A stretch of DNA of 45,517 nt. It comes from Acidimicrobiaceae bacterium. GTDB taxonomy: Bacteria; Actinomycetota; Acidimicrobiia; Acidimicrobiales; Aldehydirespiratoraceae. Below the pieces are notes generated by a model. The model searched no databases. It was not told where the DNA came from and worked only from the letters and a program-made list of their open reading frames with translations. Positions 7,936-17,900 of the stretch are shown piece by piece (within the stretch, counting starts at the first letter, position 1; each line of letters begins with the position of its first letter). The stretch spans positions 1 to 45,517 of the forward strand of contig VYCW01000061.1 of assembly GCA_009843735.1 (NCBI GenBank), in the 5' to 3' direction. A program made the translations under genes and the position numbers.

Positions 7936-9327
7936 GTGAGCACCACGACTCCGGGCGGGCAGCCGCGGGTGGTGGTCGTCGGAGGCGGCCTGGCCGGGCT
8001 GTCCGCCGGGCTGGAGGCAGCCGACCGCGGCGCGGAGGTGACGCTGCTCGAGAGGCGTCCCCGTCTCGGCGGCGCCACCTGGTCCTTCGAGCGCCACGGC
8101 GTGTGGTTCGACAACGGCCAGCACGTCTTCATGCGGTGCTGCACCGCCTACCGGGCCTTCCTGGAGCGCATCGGATCAGCCGGCGGCGTATTCATGCAGA
8201 GCCGGCTGGACGTGCCGGTGCTGGCGCCCGGCGGCCCGGTCGGGTCCATCAGGCGCACCGGCGGCCCCGCCCCGCTGCATCTCGCCCCGGCCCTGCTGAC
8301 CTACCCTCACCTGAGCCTGCGCCAGCGGATGGCGGTGCTCCGCGCCGGGCTGGCCATGCGGAGGCTCGACCCCGATGATCCGTCCCTCGACGACACCGCC
8401 TTCGGCGATTGGCTGTCGGCCCACGGCCAGGACCGGACCGCCACCGAGACGTTCTGGAATCTGATCGTGCTGCCGACCGTCAATGTCGGCGCGGCCGACG
8501 CCTCCCTCAAGCTGGCCGCCAAGGTGTTCGTGACCGGGCTGCTCACCGAGGCCGCCGGAGCCGACATCGGCTGGGCCCGGGTGCCGCTGTCGGCCCTTCA
8601 CGGAGACGCGGCCCGGCGGGCCCTGGAGGCCGCCGGCAGCAGGGTCTCGACCCGGGTCCCGGTTACGGCCGTGCGGCCCGGAGCGTCCGGCGGCCTGGAG
8701 GTACGCGCCGACGGGCAGACCCTGGAGGCCGACGCCGTGGTGGTGGCCGTGCCCCACGACGCGGTGGGGGCGCTGCTGCCGCCGGGCACGGTTGCGTTCC
8801 AGGACCGCCTCCACGAGCTGGGCACCTCGCCCATCGTCAACGTCCACCTGGTGTACGACCGGCCGGTGACCGACCTGGCCCTCTTCGCCGGAATCGGCAC
8901 CGACGCTCAGTTCGTGTTCGACCGCACCGATGGCGCCGGGCTCAACGACGGCCGCCAGTGCCTGGCCGTGTCGCTGTCGGCCGCCGAGGCCTACATCGGC
9001 CGCCCCGCCGCCGACCTGGTGTCTCACTTCACGGCCGAGCTGGCCCGTCTGCTGCCCGCCGCGGCCGGCGCCACCGTCACCGAGTCGATCGTCACCCGCG
9101 AGCACTCGGCCACCTTCCTGGGGGCGCCGGGCACCGACAGCCTCCGCGCTGGCGCAGAGTGCGGCCTGCCGGGCGTGTACCTGGCCGGGGCATGGTCGGA
9201 CACGGGCTGGCCGGCCACGATGGAGGGAGCGGTCCGTAGCGGCACCCGGGCCGGACGTCTCGCCGCCGGGCACGCCACGGGAGCGGCGACCGGTCGCGCC
9301 GGTGCCTCGGGAGGCCCGGATGTCTGA
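7936..9327 (+). CDS. hpnE: Hydroxysqualene dehydroxylase HpnE (FAD-dependent)
   Basis: A 463-residue flavin amine oxidase/phytoene desaturase-like protein that reduces hydroxysqualene to squalene. The N-terminal FAD-binding dinucleotide fold shows VVVVGGGLAGLSAG at 12-25 and the acidic end of strand two (LLERR) before LGG. The C-terminal FAD motif appears as GVYLAGAWSDTGWPATMEGA, with the typical Trp-Pro-Ala-Thr-Met-Glu segment. GTG start, 67 bp after hpnD. Together with hpnC and hpnD it completes farnesyl diphosphate to squalene. Length and motifs are normal for the family. Confidence 0.92.
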   Translation: MSTTTPGGQPRVVVVGGGLAGLSAGLEAADRGAEVTLLERRPRLGGATWSFERHGVWFDNGQHVFMRCCTAYRAFLERIGSAGGVFMQSRLDVPVLAPGGPVGSIRRTGGPAPLHLAPALLTYPHLSLRQRMAVLRAGLAMRRLDPDDPSLDDTAFGDWLSAHGQDRTATETFWNLIVLPTVNVGAADASLKLAAKVFVTGLLTEAAGADIGWARVPLSALHGDAARRALEAAGSRVSTRVPVTAVRPGASGGLEVRADGQTLEADAVVVAVPHDAVGALLPPGTVAFQDRLHELGTSPIVNVHLVYDRPVTDLALFAGIGTDAQFVFDRTDGAGLNDGRQCLAVSLSAAEAYIGRPAADLVSHFTAELARLLPAAAGATVTESIVTREHSATFLGAPGTDSLRAGAECGLPGVYLAGAWSDTGWPATMEGAVRSGTRAGRLAAGHATGAATGRAGASGGPDV

Positions 9328-9387
9328 GCCCACATTGGTCCAACCGGGTGCGAGACGCGCCGAGCGACACCCGCTAAGGTTCAAGTC

Positions 9388-10002
9388 ATGACAGCCCCCC
9401 ATGGTCACTCTGCGGGAGGAGGCTCGGCGGGACGGGCGATTCTGCTTGTTGTCGCCGCAATTGCAGTGGGAGCGTTCCTGCTCGCCCGCGGCTTCGACGG
9501 GGCCGACGACCCCGCGGCCAGCGCGGGCAACGGCGCCAGTCAGGACGAGACCGACACCGGCGACGAGAACGGGGACGAACCGGCGGTCGTGGACACCACG
9601 ACTACGACGACTACCACCACGACCACAACCGCTCCCCCGATCGTCACCCGCCCGCCCGGAGAGGTGAAGGTGGCCGTGGCCAACGGCACCGGCGACAGGG
9701 GTCGGGCCGGCCGCACGGCGGGCATTCTCAACGCCAGCGGCTATGTGACCGCAGCCAAGAACACCGAACAGGACCGGGTCGGCGAGTCGGTCATCTACTA
9801 CCGGCCCGGCTACGGCGACGACGCCAAGGCAGTCGCCTCCGCACTGGGAGCTCCGGCGGACCTCCTGACTCCCGCGCCGGCGACCATCATGACGCTGATC
9901 CGCAACCCGGAGACGCCTCAGGACCTCGAGACGTTCAACATCTTCGTGGTCGTCGGCACCGACAACGTCATCCTGGACCCCGATCCGGTCGCCGCGGGCT
10001 GA
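9388..10002 (+). CDS. Membrane-anchored LytR C-terminal domain protein
   Basis: A 204-residue protein: N-terminal transmembrane helix (about 16-34), an acidic linker with a run of twelve threonines (about 69-80, encoded by ac-rich triplets), then a LytR_C-type domain (about 92-195) recognisable by VAVANGTGDRGRAGR and the following alternating segments. LytR_C domains accompany LytR-CpsA-Psr cell-wall glycopolymer ligases, but here no catalytic LCP domain is present, so the protein may be a wall-associated accessory. It starts 60 bp after hpnE and could be co-transcribed. Cellular location: membrane-anchored, domain outside. Confidence 0.82.
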   Translation: MTAPHGHSAGGGSAGRAILLVVAAIAVGAFLLARGFDGADDPAASAGNGASQDETDTGDENGDEPAVVDTTTTTTTTTTTTAPPIVTRPPGEVKVAVANGTGDRGRAGRTAGILNASGYVTAAKNTEQDRVGESVIYYRPGYGDDAKAVASALGAPADLLTPAPATIMTLIRNPETPQDLETFNIFVVVGTDNVILDPDPVAAG

Positions 10003-10017
10003 GCGCCGCAGCCGGAA

Positions 10018-10038
10018 GCGGGGTGCTGCTAGCCCCGC
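10018..10038 (+). terminator. Hairpin between LytR_C gene and glycerate kinase
   Basis: Arms gcgggg (10018-10023) and ccccgc (10033-10038) enclose a 9-nt loop, just after the stop at 10002. There is no T tract, so it would be a weak or rho-assisted terminator or simply a GC-rich hairpin. Confidence 0.35.
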
Positions 10039-10050
10039 CGTGACGCGAGA

Positions 10051-11055
10051 ATGTCGGACGTGCGAGTGCTGGCCGCGCCCGACAAGTTCCGGGGAACCGC
10101 CTCGGCCGCCGAGATAGCCGCGGCGGTGGCTGAGGCTGCCGCCGCCGTCGGGGCGTCGTGCGACACCGCGCCGATGGCCGACGGGGGCGAGGGCACCCTG
10201 GATGCGCTGGGCGGCCCCAACCGGACGTCGGTGGTGACCGGGCCGCTGGGCGAGCCCGTGACCGCGCCCTGGCGGCTCAGCCGGGGCGTGGCCGTGATCG
10301 AGATGGCGCTTGCCTCGGGCCTGGCCCTGGCCGGCGGCGCCCCCGGCAACGATCCCGTCAACGCCACCACCGCCGGCACCGGTGAGCTGATCGCCGAGGC
10401 GGTGGGGGCCGGCGCCCGCCGCGTCCTGGTGGCGGTGGGCGGCTCGGCCACCACCGATGGCGGTCTCGGAGCGGTGCGGGCCCTGCCGTCGCCCGCCCGC
10501 ATGTCGGGTGTGGAGATGATCGTGGCCTGCGATGTCCGCACCGCCTTCGTCGATGCGGCCGCCGTCTTCGGCCCGCAGAAGGGGGCCTCGGCCGCGCAGG
10601 TCGAGCTGTTGACGAGGCGCCTGCAGACCCTGACCGGGATGTACGAGCGCGACTTCGGGGTCGATGTCGCCGCGCTGCCGGGAGCGGGCGCGGCCGGGGG
10701 TTTGGCCGGGGGTCTGGCCGCCCGGGGCGCCAGCCTGGTCGGCGGCTTCGAGGTGGTCGCCGACGAGATCGGCCTGCGGGAGCGCATCGCCGACGCCGAT
10801 GTGGCCGTCACCGGCGAGGGCCGCTACGACGTCACGTCCCTGGAGGGCAAGGTGGTCTCCGGCGTGGCTGAGCTGGCGGCCCAGTCGGGCACAAGGTTGC
10901 TGGCAGTGGTGGGGAGCTGCGACCCGGCGGTGCCTGTGCCCGACACCGTGGAGTTGGTCGACTTGACGGCCCGGTTCGGCTCGCCGCGGGCCCATGCCGA
11001 CCCGTGCGGCTGTGTGAGAGAAGCCGTCGAGGCCGCCCTCCGAGGCGACTCTTAG
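10051..11055 (+). CDS. glxK: Glycerate kinase (GlxK type), shortened
   Basis: A 334-residue glycerate kinase that phosphorylates D-glycerate with ATP. Family motifs in order: APDKFRGT (9-16), MADGGEGT (42-49), the GGSATTDGG loop (about 131), VACDV, VFGPQKGAS, the glycine-rich PGAGAAGGLAGG, and TGEGRYDVTSLEGK near the end. The family is usually about 370-380 residues. Here the segment between GGSATTDGG and VACDV is about 25-30 residues shorter than usual, so part of a surface region is missing while catalytic motifs remain. Its stop codon overlaps the stop of the convergent gene. Confidence 0.9.
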   Translation: MSDVRVLAAPDKFRGTASAAEIAAAVAEAAAAVGASCDTAPMADGGEGTLDALGGPNRTSVVTGPLGEPVTAPWRLSRGVAVIEMALASGLALAGGAPGNDPVNATTAGTGELIAEAVGAGARRVLVAVGGSATTDGGLGAVRALPSPARMSGVEMIVACDVRTAFVDAAAVFGPQKGASAAQVELLTRRLQTLTGMYERDFGVDVAALPGAGAAGGLAGGLAARGASLVGGFEVVADEIGLRERIADADVAVTGEGRYDVTSLEGKVVSGVAELAAQSGTRLLAVVGSCDPAVPVPDTVELVDLTARFGSPRAHADPCGCVREAVEAALRGDS

Positions 11056-11273
11056 CGCCGCAGCCTGCCGGTCAGGGCCAGCCAGGCCAGGGCCACCAGC
11101 ACCACCAGGATCATCAGCAGGGTGATCAGCACGGCGAAGATGGAGACGACCCACCTCACGACGGTGACCGCTCCGACCACCGTAAGCGCCCCCAGGATGA
11201 GCTGGGCCGGCAGAGGCAGGCGGACCAGCCTCTCCACCACTCCACCCGCCTCTTTCTCCATGGGTGATCCCAC
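11052..11273 (-). CDS. Small two-helix membrane protein, unknown function
   Basis: A 73-residue protein with two hydrophobic segments (about 22-42 and 44-68) and a basic end LTGRLRR. I do not recognise a family; it is probably a small inner-membrane protein. GTG 11271-11273 is taken as start because AGGA lies about 9 nt upstream; ATG 11259-11261 is possible. It converges on the glycerate kinase: its TAA (11052-11054) and the kinase TAG (11053-11055) share bases. It is read divergently from the carrier-protein gene at 11488. Confidence 0.6.
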   Translation of the reverse strand: MGSPMEKEAGGVVERLVRLPLPAQLILGALTVVGAVTVVRWVVSIFAVLITLLMILVVLVALAWLALTGRLRR

Positions 11274-11487
11274 AAGCCGATCCTATCGCTGCGCCTGTAG
11301 AGCGCCCGCAAGAGGGTGCCAGCGCCTCGCGCCGCGGCGTGGTCATTCCCGCTCTTGTTCGCTGCGCTCACGGGCCGCTCGGGCCACGGCCTCGCGCCGT
11401 ATGGGCCGCATCGTCTCGTCTATTCGCTCGGCCTCTTGTACCATGGCCGGTCCCGTCAGTCCTTTCGCAAGCCCAGCGAGGAACGTC

Positions 11488-11769
11488 ATGGCCGTCACTG
11501 TCCGAGTGCCCACCACGCTTAGAGCGCTCACCGCCGGAGCGTCGGAGGTGGCCGTGGACGGCGCCACCCTCGCGGAGGTGCTCGAGTCGCTGGAGTCGTC
11601 CCATCCAGGGTTCCGCGACAGGATCCTCGACGAGTCGGGCGAGCTGCGCCGCTTCGTGAACGTGTTCGTCAGCGACGACGACGTGCGGTTCCTCGACGGG
11701 CTCAGCACCGCGGTAGCCGACGGCACCACCGTGAGCATCGTCCCCGCCGTGGCCGGGGGAAGCGCCTAG
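11488..11769 (+). CDS. MoaD/ThiS-family sulfur carrier-like protein (CysO type)
   Basis: A 93-residue ubiquitin-fold protein. [15 protein letters not shown] at the start, the [14 protein letters not shown] helix and the closing [12 protein letters not shown]...[10 protein letters not shown] strand are characteristic of the MoaD/ThiS/CysO group, which carry sulfur as a C-terminal thiocarboxylate. The diglycine at 90-91 is not terminal but followed by Ser-Ala, so activation would need removal of two residues, as known for carriers processed by JAMM/Mec-type peptidases. No E1-like MoeB, CysM or Mec gene is nearby. ATG start with AGGA 6-7 nt upstream. Confidence 0.85.
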   Translation: MAVTVRVPTTLRALTAGASEVAVDGATLAEVLESLESSHPGFRDRILDESGELRRFVNVFVSDDDVRFLDGLSTAVADGTTVSIVPAVAGGSA

Positions 11770-11786
11770 CCCAGCGGCCTGTTCGA

Positions 11787-11805
11787 ATCCCGCCTCCTGC
11801 GGGAT
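11787..11805 (+). terminator. Hairpin after the carrier-protein gene
   Basis: Perfect 7-bp stem atcccgc (11787-11793) / gcgggat (11799-11805) around ctcct, 17 bp after the stop at 11769 and upstream of the groEL control region. A G run rather than a T run follows, so intrinsic termination is uncertain, but position fits a transcript end. Confidence 0.45.
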
Positions 11806-11861
11806 CGGGGGGCGCCATATTCCGGCTCGGCGGGTTGTCATCGCGGGGCTTCGCCGGTTGA

Positions 11862-13568
<1,707 letters not shown>

Positions 13569-13605
13569 CATCCTGGAGCGCTAGTACAGGCGGCTCGTTC
13601 AGACC

Positions 13606-13622
13606 CCCGAGGAAATCTCGGG
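13606..13622 (+). terminator. Terminator-like hairpin after groEL
   Basis: Arms cccgag (13606-13611) and ctcggg (13617-13622) around gaaat, 38 bp after the groEL stop, followed by a moderately T-rich stretch (ttggttctg). A plausible intrinsic terminator. Confidence 0.5.
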
Positions 13623-13968
13623 TTGGTTCTGTGCCGTAAGTCCACACAAACCGCACCGAGAAAATCTGGGCGGCGACATCGGGTTGGATTGCTCGCCGCG
13701 GCAAGGTAGAGTCCTGATATCTCCTGTCATTTAGATGGTTCAGGAGTAATTGCCGCTTAGCGCGTCGGCGATCTGCCGTCGCTGCAGCGGTGGCCACCGC
13801 AATCGCGGCTGCATTGCTGGCCTGACCGCCGGCCGCCCCAGACCGGGCCCGCCGACAACCGCGCGCGTTGTCGCAGACCCTCAGGAGCCGCAAGCGACCT
13901 GCGGCTCTGCGGAGGGGAACGGGTCCGGCGAAGGCGCCGTCGCGCCCCAGCACCCGGTCGGCGTCCGG
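13623..13968. other. Intergenic region with dyad symmetries, no gene seen
   Basis: About 350 bases between groEL and the lipoprotein gene. I see no supported coding frame. It contains a hairpin ctcctg (13721-13726) / caggag (13741-13746) with inner cat/atg pairing, and a perfect 14-bp palindrome gcggtggccaccgc (13787-13800). The octamer cgggttgg occurs twice (near 13619 and 13679). The promoter of the lipoprotein/giant protein pair and possibly a regulatory site lie here. Confidence 0.4.
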
Positions 13969-14994
13969 TTGTCCCTTGACCACCGGATCATCGGCCCAAA
14001 ACGACCAAGGAGTGCTCCGATCGCCACACAGACCTCTCCACTGCGCGCCCCAACCCGGCGCCGCGTCCTGCTGGCGGTGGCTGTCGCAGTCCTTGGCGTC
14101 GCCGGCTGCTCAGACGATGGGGCAGACAAGCCGGACGGCGAAGTTGCTCGGATCGCTCCCGCGACCAGCCAGCCCGGAGTGTTGCCACCGCTGGCCGCCG
14201 ACGCGACGCACCCGGCCGGCGCCCCGGGCAACAACGTCGCCGGAGCCCAGCTCGCCGGGAATCCCGGTCTGGTCTGCATTGGTGACACCTGCGTCGAGAT
14301 GCCGGAGGACGGCTGGCCGATCTTCCCCGACGAGGTCGAGCACCCAGCCCATACCGGGCCGGGGCATGGGCACATGCACGAGCCGGAGCCACGGTCGGAT
14401 CCCGGGTCGGAGCCCAAGCCGCAGCCAGAGTCACGGCCAGACCCCGGGCCGCAGCCGGATCCCGGGTCGGAGCCGCAGCACGAGCACATGCACAGACCGG
14501 AGCCTGAACCGCGGCCTGATCCCGGTCCAGCGTTCGAGTCGGAGCCTGAGCTGAAGCCTCTGCCTCCCAGGCCGGAGGATGTGTGTGGGGAGGGTCGGAC
14601 GCTGGCGTCATACCAGCGCGACGACTACGCGACGTGGTACTGCGAAGCGACGATCCCCAAACCGGTCGGCGAGCCGGTCGTCTGGCCGTTGGAGCCCGAC
14701 ACCCAGCACCCGTCCTACCAGCAGTTCCGGACCCGCTGGCTGTCGCACCCGATGGACGTGTGGGTCGGGATGGTGTTCCACAACCCGGACACGAACCTCT
14801 CCGGGATCGTCATCGACATCGAGTGGCACGACGAGTTCAACGTCGATCGCTACTACGTCCACATCTGCGTCGGGCAGCCCCACAACTTCGAGTACTTCAA
14901 CTATGCGTTCCCCGAACCGGACGGCAGCGGCCACGTCCGGATGAGGGTGGACAACCTCATCGCGCTCGGGCCGTGCACAGCTGGGCTCGAATGA
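13969..14994 (+). CDS. Lipoprotein with Pro/Glu-rich region and His-Met motifs, unknown function
   Basis: No family recognised. A signal peptide with Arg-Arg-Arg, a hydrophobic core and lipobox GVAGC places it on the outer face of the membrane. After the lipid cysteine come a flexible region, a Pro/Glu/Asp-rich tract with two copies of an about 38-residue unit each carrying HxHMH (HGHMH at 14365-14379, HEHMH at 14479-14493), and a C-terminal domain of about 135 residues with four cysteines and many aromatic residues. The start is unclear. TTG 13969 is the nearest conventional start and gives 341 residues with an over-long leader; ATC at 14020 has AAGGAG 7 nt upstream and would give an ideal 29-residue leader. 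It overlaps the next gene by ATGA. Confidence 0.7.
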   Translation: MSLDHRIIGPKRPRSAPIATQTSPLRAPTRRRVLLAVAVAVLGVAGCSDDGADKPDGEVARIAPATSQPGVLPPLAADATHPAGAPGNNVAGAQLAGNPGLVCIGDTCVEMPEDGWPIFPDEVEHPAHTGPGHGHMHEPEPRSDPGSEPKPQPESRPDPGPQPDPGSEPQHEHMHRPEPEPRPDPGPAFESEPELKPLPPRPEDVCGEGRTLASYQRDDYATWYCEATIPKPVGEPVVWPLEPDTQHPSYQQFRTRWLSHPMDVWVGMVFHNPDTNLSGIVIDIEWHDEFNVDRYYVHICVGQPHNFEYFNYAFPEPDGSGHVRMRVDNLIALGPCTAGLE

Positions 14995-17900
14995 AGCCGC
15001 GCCGCGGTATCCGGTGGCCGTTGGCGGCGGCGCTGATCGGGGTGTGCTGCTCTCTCGTGCTGCTGCCCGAGACGGCATCGTCCGAACACGATGAGCCTCC
15101 CGGTGAGGGCTACGTGTGGGTGGCCACCCCGGACCAGTACTCCGAGCAGCAGGTGCCCCTCGATGGCATCCACTACGACTGGTGGCGCTGTTCAGACACC
15201 TCGGGCTGCACTTACGGGCTGGACTCGCATCCGCACGGCACCACCCGGACGCGGAACTGCGAGATTCCGGGCGGCAGCGGACGGGTGGGCCTGGGGCACT
15301 GCGGCGCCGTGAACATGTGCCCGGTCGGGGACTTCGGCGACTGTTTCGGCGAACACGCCGAGGCTGGCGGCTGGTCTCAGGTGCTGGGGCCGCACAACCC
15401 GAGTCCGGGTCAGTACGACTCCAGCCTGTGCGTCGCAGCTGACAACCAGGAGGATGTGGGAGCGCTGTCGCCCCCGACGCCGGGGCACTACGACTGCTGG
15501 CCGGTGCCGGGGACGTGGGAATACCGGGCGTCCTGCGCGGGCGAGGCGATGGCAGAGCGAGGCCGCGAGCACTGCGGCCATTGGCGGGCGCCCACGACAA
15601 CGACGGCGCCGACAACGACGACAACCGCGGCTCCGACCACGACAACCGCGGCTCCGACGACGCAGGAGTGCACCCGGTCCGGTTTCGTGTGGTTCTCAGA
15701 GTACGGGGGCTGCCGGCCCGAGGACTGCTCCGCCATCGGCGGCGGCTATGTCCGCAACCCCGACGACGGCTGGTGCGAGCCCGCACCGCCCCCGGGGGAT
15801 GTCCTGAACTCCTGCGTCGCCAACTTCGAGATCCTGTTCCCGAATCTCGCCTGGCAGCGATCCTTCGACGAGCCGGCTGAGCGGCGCCAGTACTGCTTGC
15901 GGAGGCGGCTGAACTATGCACCGGTGTGGGTCACCGACCACGACGGCGACCCCCAGCGAGCGGGCACCACCCAGACCGTGGCCCACCGGGTGCTGCACAT
16001 CACCCGGGCATCACCGGTGCTGAACCCGCCTTTCGACGGCTTCGACTGGAACCCCGACAACCGCTGCGACGGCGCCGACGAACTCAACGTCCATCCCGCC
16101 GTCGACTACGACTGCCTGCGGGTGTCGGTCACGGTGCGGGCTGGCTTCGCCGGTGTGGACCACTCCGGATCCCTCTTCAGGGCGGGCGTGTGCGTCAACC
16201 CGGTCGGGTGGGCCCAGACCGCCGAACGGGTCTGCGACCGCGCCGCGGGCGGCTGGTACGGCGTCGCCCGGAGCGACGACCCCGGGGAGTGGACCGTCAC
16301 CGTTGGGGATCTGGCCCGGGCCGGCACGTCGGACCATCTGGTGAGTGTCCCCTTCGTGGTGGATGTGGCCGACTGGGGTGACGCCGACTGGCTGCAGATC
16401 ACTGCGGTGGCGTCGGACTACTGGGACAGCGCTACCGGCTCCACATCGCGCGACGCCCTCACGTTCCGGGTGGCCCGCCGGGAGGGCCCGCCGCCGAGCA
16501 GCGACGTCATCGAAGTAAGCGTCGCCGAAATGGCCGACCTGCCGTACAGAGAGGGCGCCCGGTGGGTGTCGTGGCCGCCGCCGGGAGGGTACGTGCCCCA
16601 TATCGATGACCGGCGGTTCGTGCAGATCGCCCGCAGCGAGCTGCTGGCCAACGACGCCTGCCCCGCTGATCTGGACTGCACCGACCCCGCACAGTGGCCG
16701 GTGTCGATCCCGGCGCCGGAGGCGCAGCGTTGCACGTCGTGGGCGTTCAGGGCCCGGCCCTCCTACCGGATGCTGTCCACCGGGCAGGGGCTGGTCGGCT
16801 GCGACGACCTCAACGACGCCACCGACGCCGGCGTGCGGTACTGGCCCCGGCACTGGGCCGCCGGCACCGACACTTTCACCTACGAGACCCCCGGCGGCGT
16901 CGCCACCGTCGCGGTCCGCTTCACCGACGCGCCGCCGGCGTCCCGCGATGTGCTCGCCAGCGTCGCCGGGGCGACCTACAACAGCGCCGTGTTCGACTCG
17001 CCGGCCGAGAGGAGTGTCCGCTACTGCTACTCGTGGAACCCGCTCTACAACACCTGCCAGCGGTACAAGTACCGCTACTACGTCCGCCACACCCGCAACG
17101 GCGCCCTGGGGTTCTCGGCGACGTTGTTCGCGGCCGGGGTGCCCCTTGGCGAGATCAGGGACGCCGACCCCGACGGCGACGCCGCCCACCTGGAGCTCAT
17201 CGCGGGTCACAACCCCGAACTCAGCGGCGGTGTCGGCGTCTACGCGCCTTCCAGCGGACGGTCCCTTTGGGACCCCGACGAGACCCTGGCCAGCACCCAC
17301 GGCAACAGCCCGATCTGCGGCTATTACGGAACCTGCCTCGGTGACGCCCAGCTGTTCTCGTCGTTCCTGCGGCTCCCTCTCGACGATCCGGTGGACCCCC
17401 GCACCGGCACCGCGCTCACCGGCGTCTCCGGCTGCGTGACGGACGGCACTTCCTCGATCACCACCGACCTCACCATCTACGCCAACCCCTACAACGGCAG
17501 AGCCGCCCACCCCGGCGAGCTGCGCCGCTGGACCGGCGACGACCCCGGCACGGGGTGCGCCCCCGCTCTGGCCGCCTCCTGCGACGCCGACGCAGGCGCG
17601 GACCTCGGTTGGAGGCTGTGCCTGACGCTGTGGCCCGACTCCGCCGGCCCTCAGCAACTCGACCTCACCTATCGGGCCTGCGACGAGCGTTTCGACGCAT
17701 TCACCGCCGACCGGACCGGTGCCGGAGCCGCCGGCCGCAGTGAGGCCGACTACTGCTCCGAGGGAACGATCACGGTGCTGCTGGGCGCCTGCACCTGGGA
17801 CCCGACCGACGCCGACCGGGCCGCGCTGGCCGCCAGGGTCGGCTGGTACAGCTTCCTCGAGGCCCTGCCTCAGGGACCGCCCGGCGAGCGGTGGCCCCCG

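Noticed and set aside
9594..9632. act/acc triplet run that looks like a microsatellite
   Set aside because: It encodes the threonine linker of an exported protein in frame and is not an independent repeat element.
8176..11346. Very long open frame (about 1056 codons) on the minus strand across hpnE, the LytR_C gene and glxK
   Set aside because: It is Arg/Gly/His-rich and antisense to three genes with clear families; a GC-skew artefact of high-GC coding DNA.
11343..11441. 33-codon minus-strand frame in the gap before the MoaD-like gene
   Set aside because: No Shine-Dalgarno, charged low-complexity composition, overlaps the likely promoter region; not supported.
11781..11798. gttcgaatcccgcctcc resembles a tRNA T-loop and 3' end, suggesting an att remnant
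   Set aside because: The 5' side cannot form a T stem, and the sequence is better explained as part of a 7-bp hairpin after the carrier-protein gene.
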